Origin: Lasiosphaeria ovina
Lineage: Eukaryota > Ascomycota > Sordariomycetes > Sordariales > Lasiosphaeriaceae
Direction of reading: 5' to 3'
NCBI GenBank assembly: GCA_033439765.1
Contig: JAULSN010000004.1
Location: 3,482,001 to 3,546,000, forward strand
DNA: 64,000 nt
Part shown: positions 33,108 to 43,069 of the stretch, in pieces
Numbering within the stretch: the stretch's first letter is position 1
How the letters are laid out: every line of letters begins with the position of its first letter
Made by a program: the position numbers and the translations under genes
The notes under the pieces: model-generated
What the model was told of the DNA's origin: nothing
Seen by the model: the letters and a program-made list of their open reading frames with translations, nothing else
Databases searched by the model: none

Positions 33108-33353
33108 ATGCCTGCCAGCCAAGACACATATTCACCGAATCCCTTCGGATCGGTCTCTCCGCCGCCGCCGGCCGACCTCGGCTCATACTCACGCACCATG
33201 CACCAACATACCAAGCGGCAAATGGAGGCGGCGTCACAGTCGTCACTCCGGCGGGGCCAGAGCACCGACTCGTCGACAACAGCATCGGGGCCGTCGCCGC
33301 TGCCCAACGGTGTGTCCAGCAGCCGGAACCGCATGGGCAGCTATCAGTCCTAG
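33108..33353 (+). CDS. Small Ser/Pro-rich basic protein of unknown function (81 aa)
   Basis: Single exon. I accept it as a gene for three reasons: the ATG context is good (gcaaacATGcc); it follows a long C+A-rich, G-poor leader typical of expressed fungal genes; and the composition is coherent, with an SPNPFGSVSPPPPADLGSYS segment, a central basic MHQHTKRQMEAASQSSLRR block and a Ser/Thr/Gly-rich tail ending in RNRMGSYQS. There is no signal peptide, membrane segment or cysteine. It looks like a short disordered protein with possible phosphosites. I recognise the style of N-terminus from unnamed small fungal proteins but cannot give a function. It is convergent with YJU2. Confidence 0.6.
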   Translation: MPASQDTYSPNPFGSVSPPPPADLGSYSRTMHQHTKRQMEAASQSSLRRGQSTDSSTTASGPSPLPNGVSSSRNRMGSYQS

Positions 33354-34371
33354 ACTTTTCCTCGAAGAAAAGAAGATCCTGACATCCCTTGGGGGTTGAT
33401 GTCTGGTTGCTCGGACCGAGAGGGGGGAGCTGTTTTCCCAAGCATTCAGCCTCTTGTTTTGCGATCCCCCTTTCCCCCCAATATTTGGTCGACGAAAACT
33501 CTCTGAAACATCCTGTTGCCGACGATATGTGTTTGTGGAGTTTCGTCAGCGCTACCGAAAAGCATCGGTGATTGAAACGCCCGCCACAATGACGCCTGAG
33601 TGTGTCTCGTCGTCATGACTCGAAGCGATGGAGGGGGGCGCGAGGCGGCCTGGGCTGTCAAAAATATGACGTACCACCGAGACACCAAACCATTAGCGTT
33701 GTTCGGGCGAAACAAACCAAAAACGGCAATTGGTTCCGGGCCTAGCGTCAACGTTGGGAGGAGGATTGAATTCTCTCTTCCCTCTCTTTATTCGGCATTT
33801 TCTCTTTTTTTTCTCTTTCCTTTTTTCCTTTCTCTTTCTATTCTTATTCTTCATCTTCCGTGGAAACATTTGCATCATTACCATTACTAGGTGGCTTGCG
33901 TTTTTTTTAGGAGTTCATTGCGATGAAAACATAACAGCATGGCGTCATGACTTTTTGTGGGGGGTTATCGGTTTGTTGGGAAATGGGTCATTACGCCGGA
34001 GGGGGTATATATGTGTATGAGATGTTCTTTTTTTTCTCTCCGGTTGGGCATTTTGGATGGCGCTGAGGAATATGACATATTGCCAAACCCGGGTTCATGA
34101 CTGAATGACTATTTGATTCTCTATCGCCGAGAGTGAAAATAACACCATTTATATCTGCACCATCAAATTACTTTCAGTCCCTGGACGTGATATATGATAA
34201 CGTTGTCATGCATTAACGCGCGGTGGGGGTAAATAATGAACGTACTATGGGGTGTCTTGTGTGTTGGCTTTTCGGTCATAAAAATGGCTCGCGCGCAGCA
34301 ATTGCATTCGTATATACCGCAGAGTTGTATTCTGATTTCGCCTCAAAAGAGGTTACACAGTCCCTTGTCCC
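33354..34371. other. Convergent intergenic region small protein / YJU2
   Basis: About 1 kb with T-rich polypyrimidine stretches (33785-33850) and no supportable gene. It should hold the 3' ends of both neighbours. Confidence 0.55.
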
Positions 34372-35527
34372 CTACACGACCTTCTTCTTGATGCCTAATA
34401 AAGCAGAGTGGTCCTTTTTCTTCTTGATCTGCCGCTTGAAGCTTGGCGGGGGCATATCTGTCGAAACTGTTGAGGCGGCTGGTTTTGTGCTTGTTACCGG
34501 GGTGCTGCCACTGGCCCCGTTGGAACTCGAATTTGCGCCTGGGCTGACGAGACTTGAGGGACCACCTGCAAGCGGCCCGCCACTGCTGCTGCTGCTGCCT
34601 CCGGCGCCGTCTTCCATCTTGATATTGACCCTGTAACCACCCCCCTCGTCCGCCTCCTCGACGTCGTCCAATATGGTCTCCTCCAGCATCTCCTGGACGC
34701 GGGCAAAGGCAAAGGCGTGGCGGGCGGCGGCGGCGTCCTCCTCGTCCTGGCGGCGGCGCTCCTCGTCCTCGGGCACGACGACCTCAACCTCGACGCCGTC
34801 GCGGCTGGCGCGCTCGAGGCGGGCGTTGCGGCTGCGGATCTCGTCGAGGGCGTCGGCGACGGCCATCTCGCGCTTGGCGTCGGCCGTCTTGGACTCGAGC
34901 TCGGCCATGGCGTTGCGCTCCTCCTGGCCCTCTGCCTCGGCCATCTCGCGCTCGATGCGGTCGAGCCGCGCCTCGTCGCTCTCCTCAATCTCCTCCTCCA
35001 AGCCCCGACGCCACGGCTCCGTGTTGCGCTTGGCACCCTTTTCCACTACGTAGTCCTGCCGCCGCGGGTCCGTCCGGAACACCACCTCCGCCGAGCACCG
35101 CGTGCAGCGGATGTAGAACCGGTACAGCTGGATGTTGAGGTAGCGCTCGTCCGGCGGCGTCTCCTTCCGCGCGTTGAACTTGCGCCCGCGATACTAGCGA
35201 GGGAGAGAGAGAGAGTCAGTAAGAGAAAGCGCCCGGCACTCCTCACCGCGCGCGCCCGTGTGCGCGCCCGAGACCGGCAAAGGCGGGGGAGGGTATTTAC
35301 CATGTACTATTATTCACAGATTCAGTTAGCCAACCTGGTCTAGCGTCCGCCACGCGCAGAGAGAAGAAACGAACCTCGCCGCAGGATGTGCACTGCATGG
35401 AAAAGGGCGCCATGAGGCGCACGGTTTGCACCTTTGGGCCAACCTGCTTCGGCCCGCGTGTCCGACCGACCAGCGACGGATCGAAGTTCGGCGGGTAGTA
35501 TTTGCTCAGCACCTTTCGTTCAGACAT
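34372..35527 (-). CDS. YJU2: Pre-mRNA splicing factor Yju2/CWC16 (CCDC94)
   Basis: Spliceosomal step-one factor of the Prp19-associated (NTC) group, 326 residues. Exons on the minus strand are 35527-35375, a 6-nt microexon 35306-35301 (TACATG) and 35193-34372. The introns are 68 nt (GTTCGT, CTAAC branch, AATAG) and 107 nt (GTAAAT, CTGAC branch, GCTAG), all phase 0. The N-terminus [18 protein letters not shown] is the family signature. Cys46/Cys49 and Cys83/Cys86 form the zinc site. Splicing gives [16 protein letters not shown], matching the family pattern CGEYIYKGKKFNARKE as I remember it. A coiled coil rich in Glu, Arg and Ala (about 105-240) follows, then a low-complexity tail ending in a Lys-rich patch. 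Length matches the human protein (about 320). Confidence 0.93.
35301..35306 (-). other. YJU2: 6-nt microexon of YJU2 (Tyr-Met)
   Basis: TACATG on the minus strand is preceded by AATAG and followed by GTAAAT. It supplies exactly the two residues needed between CGE and YRGRK to match the family. Skipping it keeps the frame but deletes both residues beside the zinc site. Confidence 0.85.
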
Positions 35528-36255
35528 GTTGCTGGTTGCGTATTTCTCGTGTTTGGGTGGCTGTGGTAAAAAAGAAGGGCTCGGTCGATCGAGGGATGGC
35601 GGTTCAGAACTATCGCGGGGGAGGACTGAAGTTGAGAGGTGACACACCGCGGGGCGAAACAAATGGTCGTGTATCCGTGCCTATCCGTACTTTAAACAAA
35701 GCTGTCCAGGGTTAGGGTTATACAACTGCGCAAGCCCAACCAACAACATCACTCAATCACTCGACCTGTTGAGTCCTTACCAACACAAGAGAATAGATAT
35801 AGAAGAAAATATGCCGGTATGGCTCTGTCGGTGCCGTTAAGTTATTTGGCTTTTTGCTGTACCGCGACAAATTCTTGATTATGTTCACTTTTAGTGTGTG
35901 CATGGCGGTGATTGGTGCAAGTTATTTCAATTTGGTATTAGATATAGATCTCTAGATCTAGCTGTGGAAGTCGCCCCACAGCAGACGGAAGAAAACATAT
36001 ATGATATTAGACTAAAGGAAGAAAAAGGGGAGAAGAGGAGGAGCATTGTGGTGACTGTTGGACAGGTAGTCTGGCATATATTATACATTCACATTACTCG
36101 TTCCTAGCTGCCGTTCATCATCGTTCCAATACGGCCAAACAACGCTCTACCTATTCAGGGACGAGCAAGGCATTGGGGGGCATGTAAGTAAATACAGCCT
36201 TGCTACAAATATCGACTTCGACCATCAACCAATCAACGGCCAATCAAAAAACACC
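35528..36255. promoter_or_regulatory. Intergenic region SEC39 3' end / YJU2 promoter
   Basis: Both flanking genes are on the minus strand. It carries two TTAGGG units (35708-35720), a telobox-like motif about 185 bp upstream of the YJU2 start. No gene is seen. Confidence 0.55.
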
Positions 36256-39180
36256 TCACTCCCGCTCGTTGCTCGGCGCATTGATCAGCCAGCCCACGCC
36301 CGACACCAAAGTCCCCATCGCCGCCTCCCTGAGCTGGTCTCGCTTGCGGGCTCTCTTCTGCTCCCCCTGCTGCGGCCCGTCCTCGCCGTCGCTACCTGCG
36401 CTGGCGTTTAACTCACTAACACTAACACCCCTCGCACCGGGCCCTGCAGAGCGCTGCAGACTCGATAGGGCCGAGAGGTTCTTTTGCGCCGACATGACGC
36501 TCGCCCGCGACAGATCGAACAGCGACATGGGCGCCTCCTCGACCTGGCTACGGCGAGACGACGGGGCATGCTTCGTCGTCGTCGCCGCATGGCCAGGCTT
36601 GGACGAATACGGCGACGAGCTGAATCCGCCCGGCAGCCCAGGGGTGTTGATGCTGTCGCCCGCCGTATCCCAGGCGTCCTCCTGCTCGGCCTCGGCCTTG
36701 ACGGCCGCGTCGAGTTCCTCCTCGGCGCGGCGGAAGGCGTTGAGGATCTCCTGCAGCGTAGGCGCGGGGGCGATTCGCAGAGCGGTGGCCAGGCACTCAA
36801 TGCGCTGCTCCAGGTGGCGGATCTCCGGGTTTGCGCTCGTTGTGCCAAGGTGTGTGGGTCGGAGCGTACGGGCCGTCCGGCGGTACTTGCCGGCCTGCAG
36901 AGCTGCTTTCCAAGAGAAATCGTCTGCGATGGCCAGTTGTGGTGCTTTACTCACTGGCTGCCTCGCCGCTGTGTTTGTTGCTGCCGAGTCTAGACGGTTG
37001 ACGACGTATGAGTATGCGGTCTCAAAATCGTCCTCTGTCAGTGCGGCATCTATGCACATGGCGGTGATGCGACTTTCGGCAGTCAAACGATCGGCCGCCT
37101 CTGTCTCCGGCGTACCGGTACTGTGACCGGCTTTTTCGTGAGCTGTCAGGCCGGCTTGGACGATGCGGTGTCCAAGATTGACAAGGTCCTGGATCCTCGT
37201 GTAGCTCTTTGGGTTCTGCTCTAAGATCTTGCCGACGATGGAGACGGGATCTGTGTGGACCCGTAGCACGATGGGGGTGAATGGCTCGCCCTGCTTGAGC
37301 ACAAGACGGTACTTGCTTAATGCATGGGTTGCCTGAAGCAGAGCCTCCAATCTTTGCGCCGTAACCGTGGACTTATCTACAGTCTCTGGAAATGCTTTGA
37401 TTCTTACAGGACGTTAGTTAAGTCACGGACAACTAGGCTGACCACACTCACATGTCATCACACTTCTTCAGCCCACCACGAGTACGATTGGGATTGGAAG
37501 CATTATCATATGCAATCATTGCGGTGGCGAAAATGGTGTCTTGGAGAAGCCCTTGTGCTAGGGGTTTGTCTGGGGAGTCTTCATATATAGACCGCGCCAG
37601 TGTGTAACCTGCGTTCGTCAGCGAGACTTGTCTTGCACGGAATATGGCCCAGACATACGCGTATTAGAGAGTAGGGCTTTTAGGATCTCGACCTCTAGGA
37701 ATTCTTTCTTGAGCTGGCTGAACACCCCGCTTGAGAGAGGTTCCGGGGAAGACGAGACGTCGTCGGCCCCCCAACCCCGAAGCCATAATATTTCATTCCT
37801 AGTCTTGATCCAGAACTTGTCGTCTGTCTTGGGGCCGTTGTTGCCAAGCGCGTGAATGAGCTTGGTAGCCTCGGCCTTTTGCTCCCGCTCGTCCTGGAGC
37901 AAGGCGAGCTCGCCAGCCCTCCTCACCGTGCATGGGGAGCCAAGCTTTGTGAGAAGGGCGGCGCTCAGGATGATTGCTTGTAAGAAAGCTACAGAGGATT
38001 TAGTTGGAGAGGTTAGTATGTTTGATGCAGCTAGGAGATCGTTGCGCATATATGTCGCATTCTTGGCCGACTGGATGGTGCTGGTAATCTGATCTGCCAG
38101 AGGTGGCAGTATTGCCAATGCCGTTGGCATTCGGGGCAAGGGGTCCTGGTCGAGCAGGCCCGCAATCTTGGCGACAATACGGTACGCTCCTTCGAGCGCT
38201 TCCGCTGAAGCCTCGGGGATGAGGTAGGCAGACGCCAGCGCGGCCCGCGCGTAACCCCTCTCTAGGTGGTCCTGCTCCTCGTCTCTCAGCCATATCACGC
38301 CCCAACCGCCAAGGTCGACGTCGCCCGGGCCATCCCACTGCTCAACAGCGCTTACAGCGACCTTCCACGTCTTCAACGCCCGCGCTGTGAGCCACTGCAG
38401 GACTTGTTCCCACCCTGGAAAGAGTCCCACGTCTGTCTCGTCCTCCTCCAGCAGCTCGGGTCCGCTGGGGTCGCCCAGTTTCTCTTTCCTGTCTTTCCAC
38501 CTTCTTTCGTTAAAAAGCCAAGGGCCAATGAGACCTTTTAGATCACGGCCCACTAGGGCAAGATCTGCCTCGCGGACGCCTGTTTGCGACAAGAGGAGAT
38601 TCACAGCAACGCGGTCCGGTAGCTGTTCAAAGCCCAAGAGGGTATATGGGATGGGATCTTGCGGGTGGTACTCGCAATTTCGCCTCAGCAACGGCAAAAT
38701 GATAGACACCATCAAAGTTCGAATGTAGGGCGAGTGGTCGAGGAAGGGCATGAGCAGGGTAGGGAGCTCGTCCAACAGTCCCGCCTCCTCATCTACCCTG
38801 TACGACCTTCGCAGGAGGAAAAGTGTGGTATAATCGTCGGCAGCTTCTTCAGGGGCGTCCTGGAAGGCTAAGGGGAGTAGGCGAAGCTTCCGGAGCTTCT
38901 TGGCGGCCTGCGGGTCGGTCAGAGCGTCGACAGTCGAACAGTCGATGTCTTGGGCAATTGTGTCTGGAAACGCGCCCGTCTCGAGCTGCTCGATAAAGCC
39001 GACGTAAGCTTGCGATGGCAGGGTCTCGGGGAGATAGGTGAGGGCGATGCGCAGCAGCAAGTCTTTGCGGAGGAGGGTGCCATGGCGGGCAGCAAGGGCC
39101 GTCAAGCTGTCGATGTCAGCCTTGACCGCGAAGTGCACGGCGAGCAGAACAAGCTTGGGCGGCGAAAGCACCAAAGCCAT
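36256..39180 (-). CDS. SEC39: Sec39-domain protein (Dsl1 complex / NBAS-type)
   Basis: Helical tethering-complex subunit of 941 residues for retrograde Golgi-to-ER vesicles. Exons on the minus strand are 39180-37659, 37608-37452 and 37402-36256. The two introns are very short, 50 nt (GTATGT, GCAG) and 49 nt (GTGAGT, TAAG), each with CTGAC or CTAAC close to the acceptor, and both joins keep the frame. The protein is alpha-solenoid-like from KLVLLAVHFAVKADID onward. DHSPYIRTLMVSIILPLLRRNCEYHP, YTLLGFEQLPD and WLRDEEQDHLERGYARA are typical of fungal Sec39-domain proteins as I recall them. The last 150 residues (RRAEEELDAAVKAEAEQ and after) are coiled-coil then disordered. The start is the first ATG after an in-frame frame opening with non-ATG codons. 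It diverges from NDUFS5. Confidence 0.85.
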
Positions 39181-39653
39181 TGTCTTTTCGATTAATCGTA
39201 GCAAAATATCCGCACAGTTATTGGGTTGTCGTGGTGGCCAGCTTCATGGCCTTGAGCTCTTACTAGGCCCTTCCAGGTCGGTTGTGCGGTTGTAAGCTTC
39301 GAGAGCTAAAGTTGCGGCACATTTAGTACTTCGTGGTGTTCGGCACAATCCAGGGCAATGTCGATGCGTGGGGGCATGATGTGTTCACTGGCAGCTTTCC
39401 CCATGCTGTGGCCATGCCTTTCCCGACGACAGGGGATTAACGGGACGCCAAGTGATTGGCTCCGCTGCTGAGGTGGGGCCGGGCTGTGTGGCTTGCCGGG
39501 CACCCGCTGTGGCGCTCTGCCCCCAGTGACGACGGGCGAAGCCCAATCTGAGATGTTTTGCGTTGAATTGAGCCTCATTCCCCGACGACGGTCGCGACGT
39601 TCCAACGACAACTATTCCGCCCACACCACGAATCAACTTCCGCGTGGCCCACC
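39181..39653. promoter_or_regulatory. Divergent promoter region SEC39 / NDUFS5
   Basis: 473 bp between opposite start codons. No internal gene or clear repeat is seen. Confidence 0.6.
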
Positions 39654-40118
39654 ATGTCGTCAGGATACGGCCTGAACGGCGGTGAGTCTGGCTATACCAC
39701 TCAATGGCATCCGCCTCGGCGGGAAACTGGCACGAGAAGCTCACAATTGTCTGACAGGACCGTCTCGGTGCTTCCCCTTCTGGCAGGAGATGCTTGCATG
39801 CTACGTCGTCAACTCGTCCTCGGAAGATACTGCGGGAAGGAAGAAGTGCGCGCCCGCACTGGAGGATTATTATGAGTGCCTCCATCACAAGAAAGAGGTT
39901 GGCGACCGCCCCGAGCTCACGAGAGGAGAGTGCGATAGCTAGCGATCCTTGCTAACTCGATCGCTACCTAGGCGGCTAGAGTCGCGGCGGTGCAAACTGC
40001 ATATAGAAAGGCCGAGGCGGAAGGGGTCAGAGAAGCTCCTCCGACAGCGGGTCAAATACGAAACCTTGGACTGCTGAACCAGGAGCAGGACACGAAGAAG
40101 GTACTGGGTGGAAGCTAG
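39654..40118 (+). CDS. NDUFS5: Complex I 15 kDa-type accessory subunit (NDUFS5 family)
   Basis: Mitochondrial intermembrane-space-facing accessory subunit of NADH:ubiquinone oxidoreductase, 104 residues. Exons are 39654-39681, 39758-39897 and 39972-40118. The first intron (76 nt, GTGAGT, CTGACAG) follows only nine codons. The second (74 nt) has a weak GTTGGC donor but a good CTAAC branch and CTAG acceptor; it is required because reading through ends at a stop after 16 residues, while splicing gives HHKKEAARVAAVQTAYRKAE as in the family. A twin CX9C pair is visible: Cys14/Cys24 and Cys40/Cys50, the hallmark of Mia40-dependent import. The tail TAGQIRNLGLLNQEQDTKK is conserved-looking. It diverges from SEC39. 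Confidence 0.92.
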
Positions 40119-40724
40119 ATGGATAGGCAAAATAGCACGAAACCCCTTCCTCTGTGTATATTTCTTTGCTCTCTTGGGCGTCGTCATCTTGGGCTGGATT
40201 GAGCTCTGGACTCGTGATGGATTTGGCGGGGTGCCAGGATCTCTTCGCGTTGCTTGGGAGCTCGCAGATGCCGTGGTCCTCCTTGAAATACATCTACTTA
40301 CCCGCCATACCCCCTTTTCAGTTCTACCCATTGGCCCAGGAACTGTTTTCCACAGACTCGAGAAAGTCATGTATTGGAAGGAGCTTCTGTTTTCAATCTC
40401 TCAGCAGTAAGGTAACTTGATGAGCTGACGGTTCTTGAAGTCGGAAGGCACACATTGTCCACCAGGATGAAAGTCGTACCTTCCTCAAATTCATCTGAAC
40501 CATCTGAGCCCGCCCTCTCACCCCGCAGTCACTCTGATCTCAAGCACCTGGGAGTGTAGGCCAGGCTTGTGACCCTGTCTTCGCCCTTTAATTCCATAAT
40601 AATTTGGAAATTTTTGGGTCCCGTCGCGCTTCCTGTTCACCTTCTGCGCCGCAGCGCTGGTCGCGATTCCATTCCCTCACCCACGCGGCTTTTGTGCACT
40701 TGCAGTCAGTCCCTTGTAGTCAGG
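40119..40724. other. Intergenic region NDUFS5 / unknown gene
   Basis: 606 bp between tandem genes. It holds the NDUFS5 3' end and the promoter of the next gene. Frames here are short and overlap the other strand without recognisable features. Confidence 0.55.
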
Positions 40725-42614
40725 ATGCCGTGTCTTCGCGGCATCGACGTGTCGCTGACGACAGAACCTGGAAACGAGGTTATCCCCGAATACCCGCACC
40801 CAGATGGTTCGTCGGCGCGCCTTCTCGGCTTCCAGAACCTGGCCAGCGCCACCGCCTCCGCGTCTGACCAGTCACCGAACCCGACAATCGCCAAAGTTCA
40901 CAGCCCAGGTCCATCCCGCAAAGCAAATCCGATAGTCTCGGTCTATGTGCCGTCGATCCCAGGCGAGTATTACCTCTGTGTTTATGTCTTTTGTCCCTCA
41001 CAGACCTAACAATTGTTTTTAGGCTCGCCATTTGCAATCAAGTATACCGTCAACAGTATCCCCGAGTCGCCGTGCAGGTATATCTTCTTTCGGCTGTACA
41101 TCAATGGCCGCCCCGTTGCTGCGTGGGGAATAGACCCTGCTGTTCGCAATAAGGGCAAGGTTGTCAAATCACTCTGGGCCCCCGGCTCCAGACACGATGG
41201 CCAGGCTGGGATCGAGGGGAGAAACTTTGTGTTCTTGCCCGGCCAAGAGAATAAATCGGTCGCCGAAGATGGCGGTCTCATTGAGGTTCAAGTCTTCCGG
41301 GCAAAGCAGAGGCGAGCCCGAGCGCCAAACCCCGAAGAGTTTCGACTCCAGAATAATTACGGCATTGCGTATGTATCTATACACTCGCCATCCATTCGCT
41401 TCTGGAATATGCCGCCATGCTAACTCGGAACTATCAGCGCTCCCAGCATTGGCCTCCTGGATCAGCCACAGGATGCGTGTTATTACGACTATCACCTGAT
41501 AGATCCCAGGGACTCCCCCTTTGCAACCTATCGGCTTCACTACCGCTCCTGGAACAACCTCAAACAACTAAACCTGATTCCCGATACTGAGCTCGAGCTT
41601 CTGCGAGTGAGATCACCCGCTGAACTCCGACGTGCCATGGGAGGCGAGCACTGTTTGGGCGGTGGCTGCAGCCGCTCAAACGAAGGACCATCTTCTTGCT
41701 TGGAGACTTCAGACGAGGCCGTTTTCGATGATGGAAAGGTTTACAAGGTCAGGTCTGTTGAGGGGCCAGCAAAGTATTTCCTTAAAAGCCCTCCCGAGCT
41801 ATTTGCTGCTTCGTCAGCTAACGCGGCCGTCCCTCAGCCAAGCAAGGCGCTCCGGGATGGATACCGCGACGGATTCCGGGACTCGTATCTTCAGCGGCCT
41901 TTGCCTGAACTGCCGAAAGACCAGCCGAGAGACATCTCGAGACGGTCTTCCGCTTCATCCGCTGTTTCTGGAGCCCCGTCCTTGACGCCTTCCCTCAAGC
42001 AATACGTCAATAACGGCTCGTTTGACGAGGGAGAGGTTGAGGTCGGAGTGGCGCAGATTGTTCGGATGGCTCGTCAGGTTCCTGTCCTAAATATTGTATT
42101 AACGAAAAAGCAAAAGTCTGGCCTGATGGAAGATTCTTCTGTCTCAGACTATGAAATGTCCCCTCCTTCCTCAGATGACTCGTACGGTGAAAAGATACCC
42201 TCTCCGGGTCACTACGCACCAACAACCGGAAGCGCTTTTGAGCACGGCTTGAATTTATTCACGCCGTCTAAAGAGGCGAGCTTGCGGGATCAGGTGAGCA
42301 TCGATCGGCCTCTCCTGTTATCTCACCAGCCCGAGAACGAAAGGCCTCGGGGAGCAGCAGCCCAGGTGTCGGAGTCAGGGTGGCTGAGTCGTACACCACC
42401 ACCAATTCGGAGGGAGAAACCTGAGGCTCTACGTCGCATGTGGAGCCCTCGTCCCGGACGAACTATTGTAAGCAGGATCTTTTCGTGCTTTCGATGGAGA
42501 AATTCCAGCGAGTCGGCAAATAAGCTAACGTTCAAGACCACGTCGAACGAGGAAACAACCAAGTCGCCGCCTGCGACTAACCCAACTCAAGAGAGCATTG
42601 GAAATTGGATCTGA
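40725..42614 (+). CDS. Protein of unknown function, 586 aa
   Basis: I do not recognise a named family with confidence. Favoured exons are 40725-40962, 41023-41368 and 41438-42614. Intron 2 (69 nt) is a standard GTATGT...CTATCAG intron. Intron 1 appears to be GC-AG (AG|GCGAGT...TTTAG, 60 nt), giving VPSIPG-SPFAIKYTV; a GT donor at 40978 also keeps the frame and adds EYYLC. Residues 1-250 form a compact, probably beta-rich domain: MPCLRGIDVSL, CRYIFFRLYINGRPVAAWGID, GLIEVQVFRAK, NNYGIAAPSIGLL and YRLHYRSWNNLKQLNLIP. It loosely recalls fungal DUF7918-type proteins. The remainder is Ser/Pro-rich and disordered, with GPAKYFLKSPPELF and a Trp/Arg-rich RRMWSPRPGRTIVSRIF patch. There is no signal peptide or membrane span. 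Confidence 0.72.
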
Positions 42615-43069
42615 CGAGTGTCGGATTCGAAAAATTTTCATTCATTTTACTGGTGCCACCTAGGTATTGTTGGTGTTTCTGACCGAGCCGGAAACACTAT
42701 AATGCTATGAGACACCAATGGATTTGCCATGACATTACGACTTTTAACTAGGAGGAGCTGTCATTTGTTTTGGTATTTACCATGTTCTGGGAGGCGTATA
42801 GCATGAACTGTACATGGTTACACATCGGCGTTAGGTGCGCGTAGGAATGGAGCCATTTGTCTCCATGTCAAACAGGTGTTGTATTTTGCCGCAGCTTGGA
42901 GCAGAGATACCCGACAACACCTGTATAAAACTTTACCCCTGTATTTCTCTTTTTGCCTCACTGTTCTATTTGTGTAGTTGAACGCAGAGTCATCCGGTGG
43001 TACGGAAAGCTTGCTTACGAATAAATTTCCCAAGTAGCCATCAGACGTTGTGCGAAGATTTGCTGTGGT
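42615..43069. other. Convergent intergenic region unknown gene / OXNAD1-like
   Basis: 455 bp, A+T-richer than its neighbours. Nothing beyond the expected 3' ends is seen. Confidence 0.55.
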
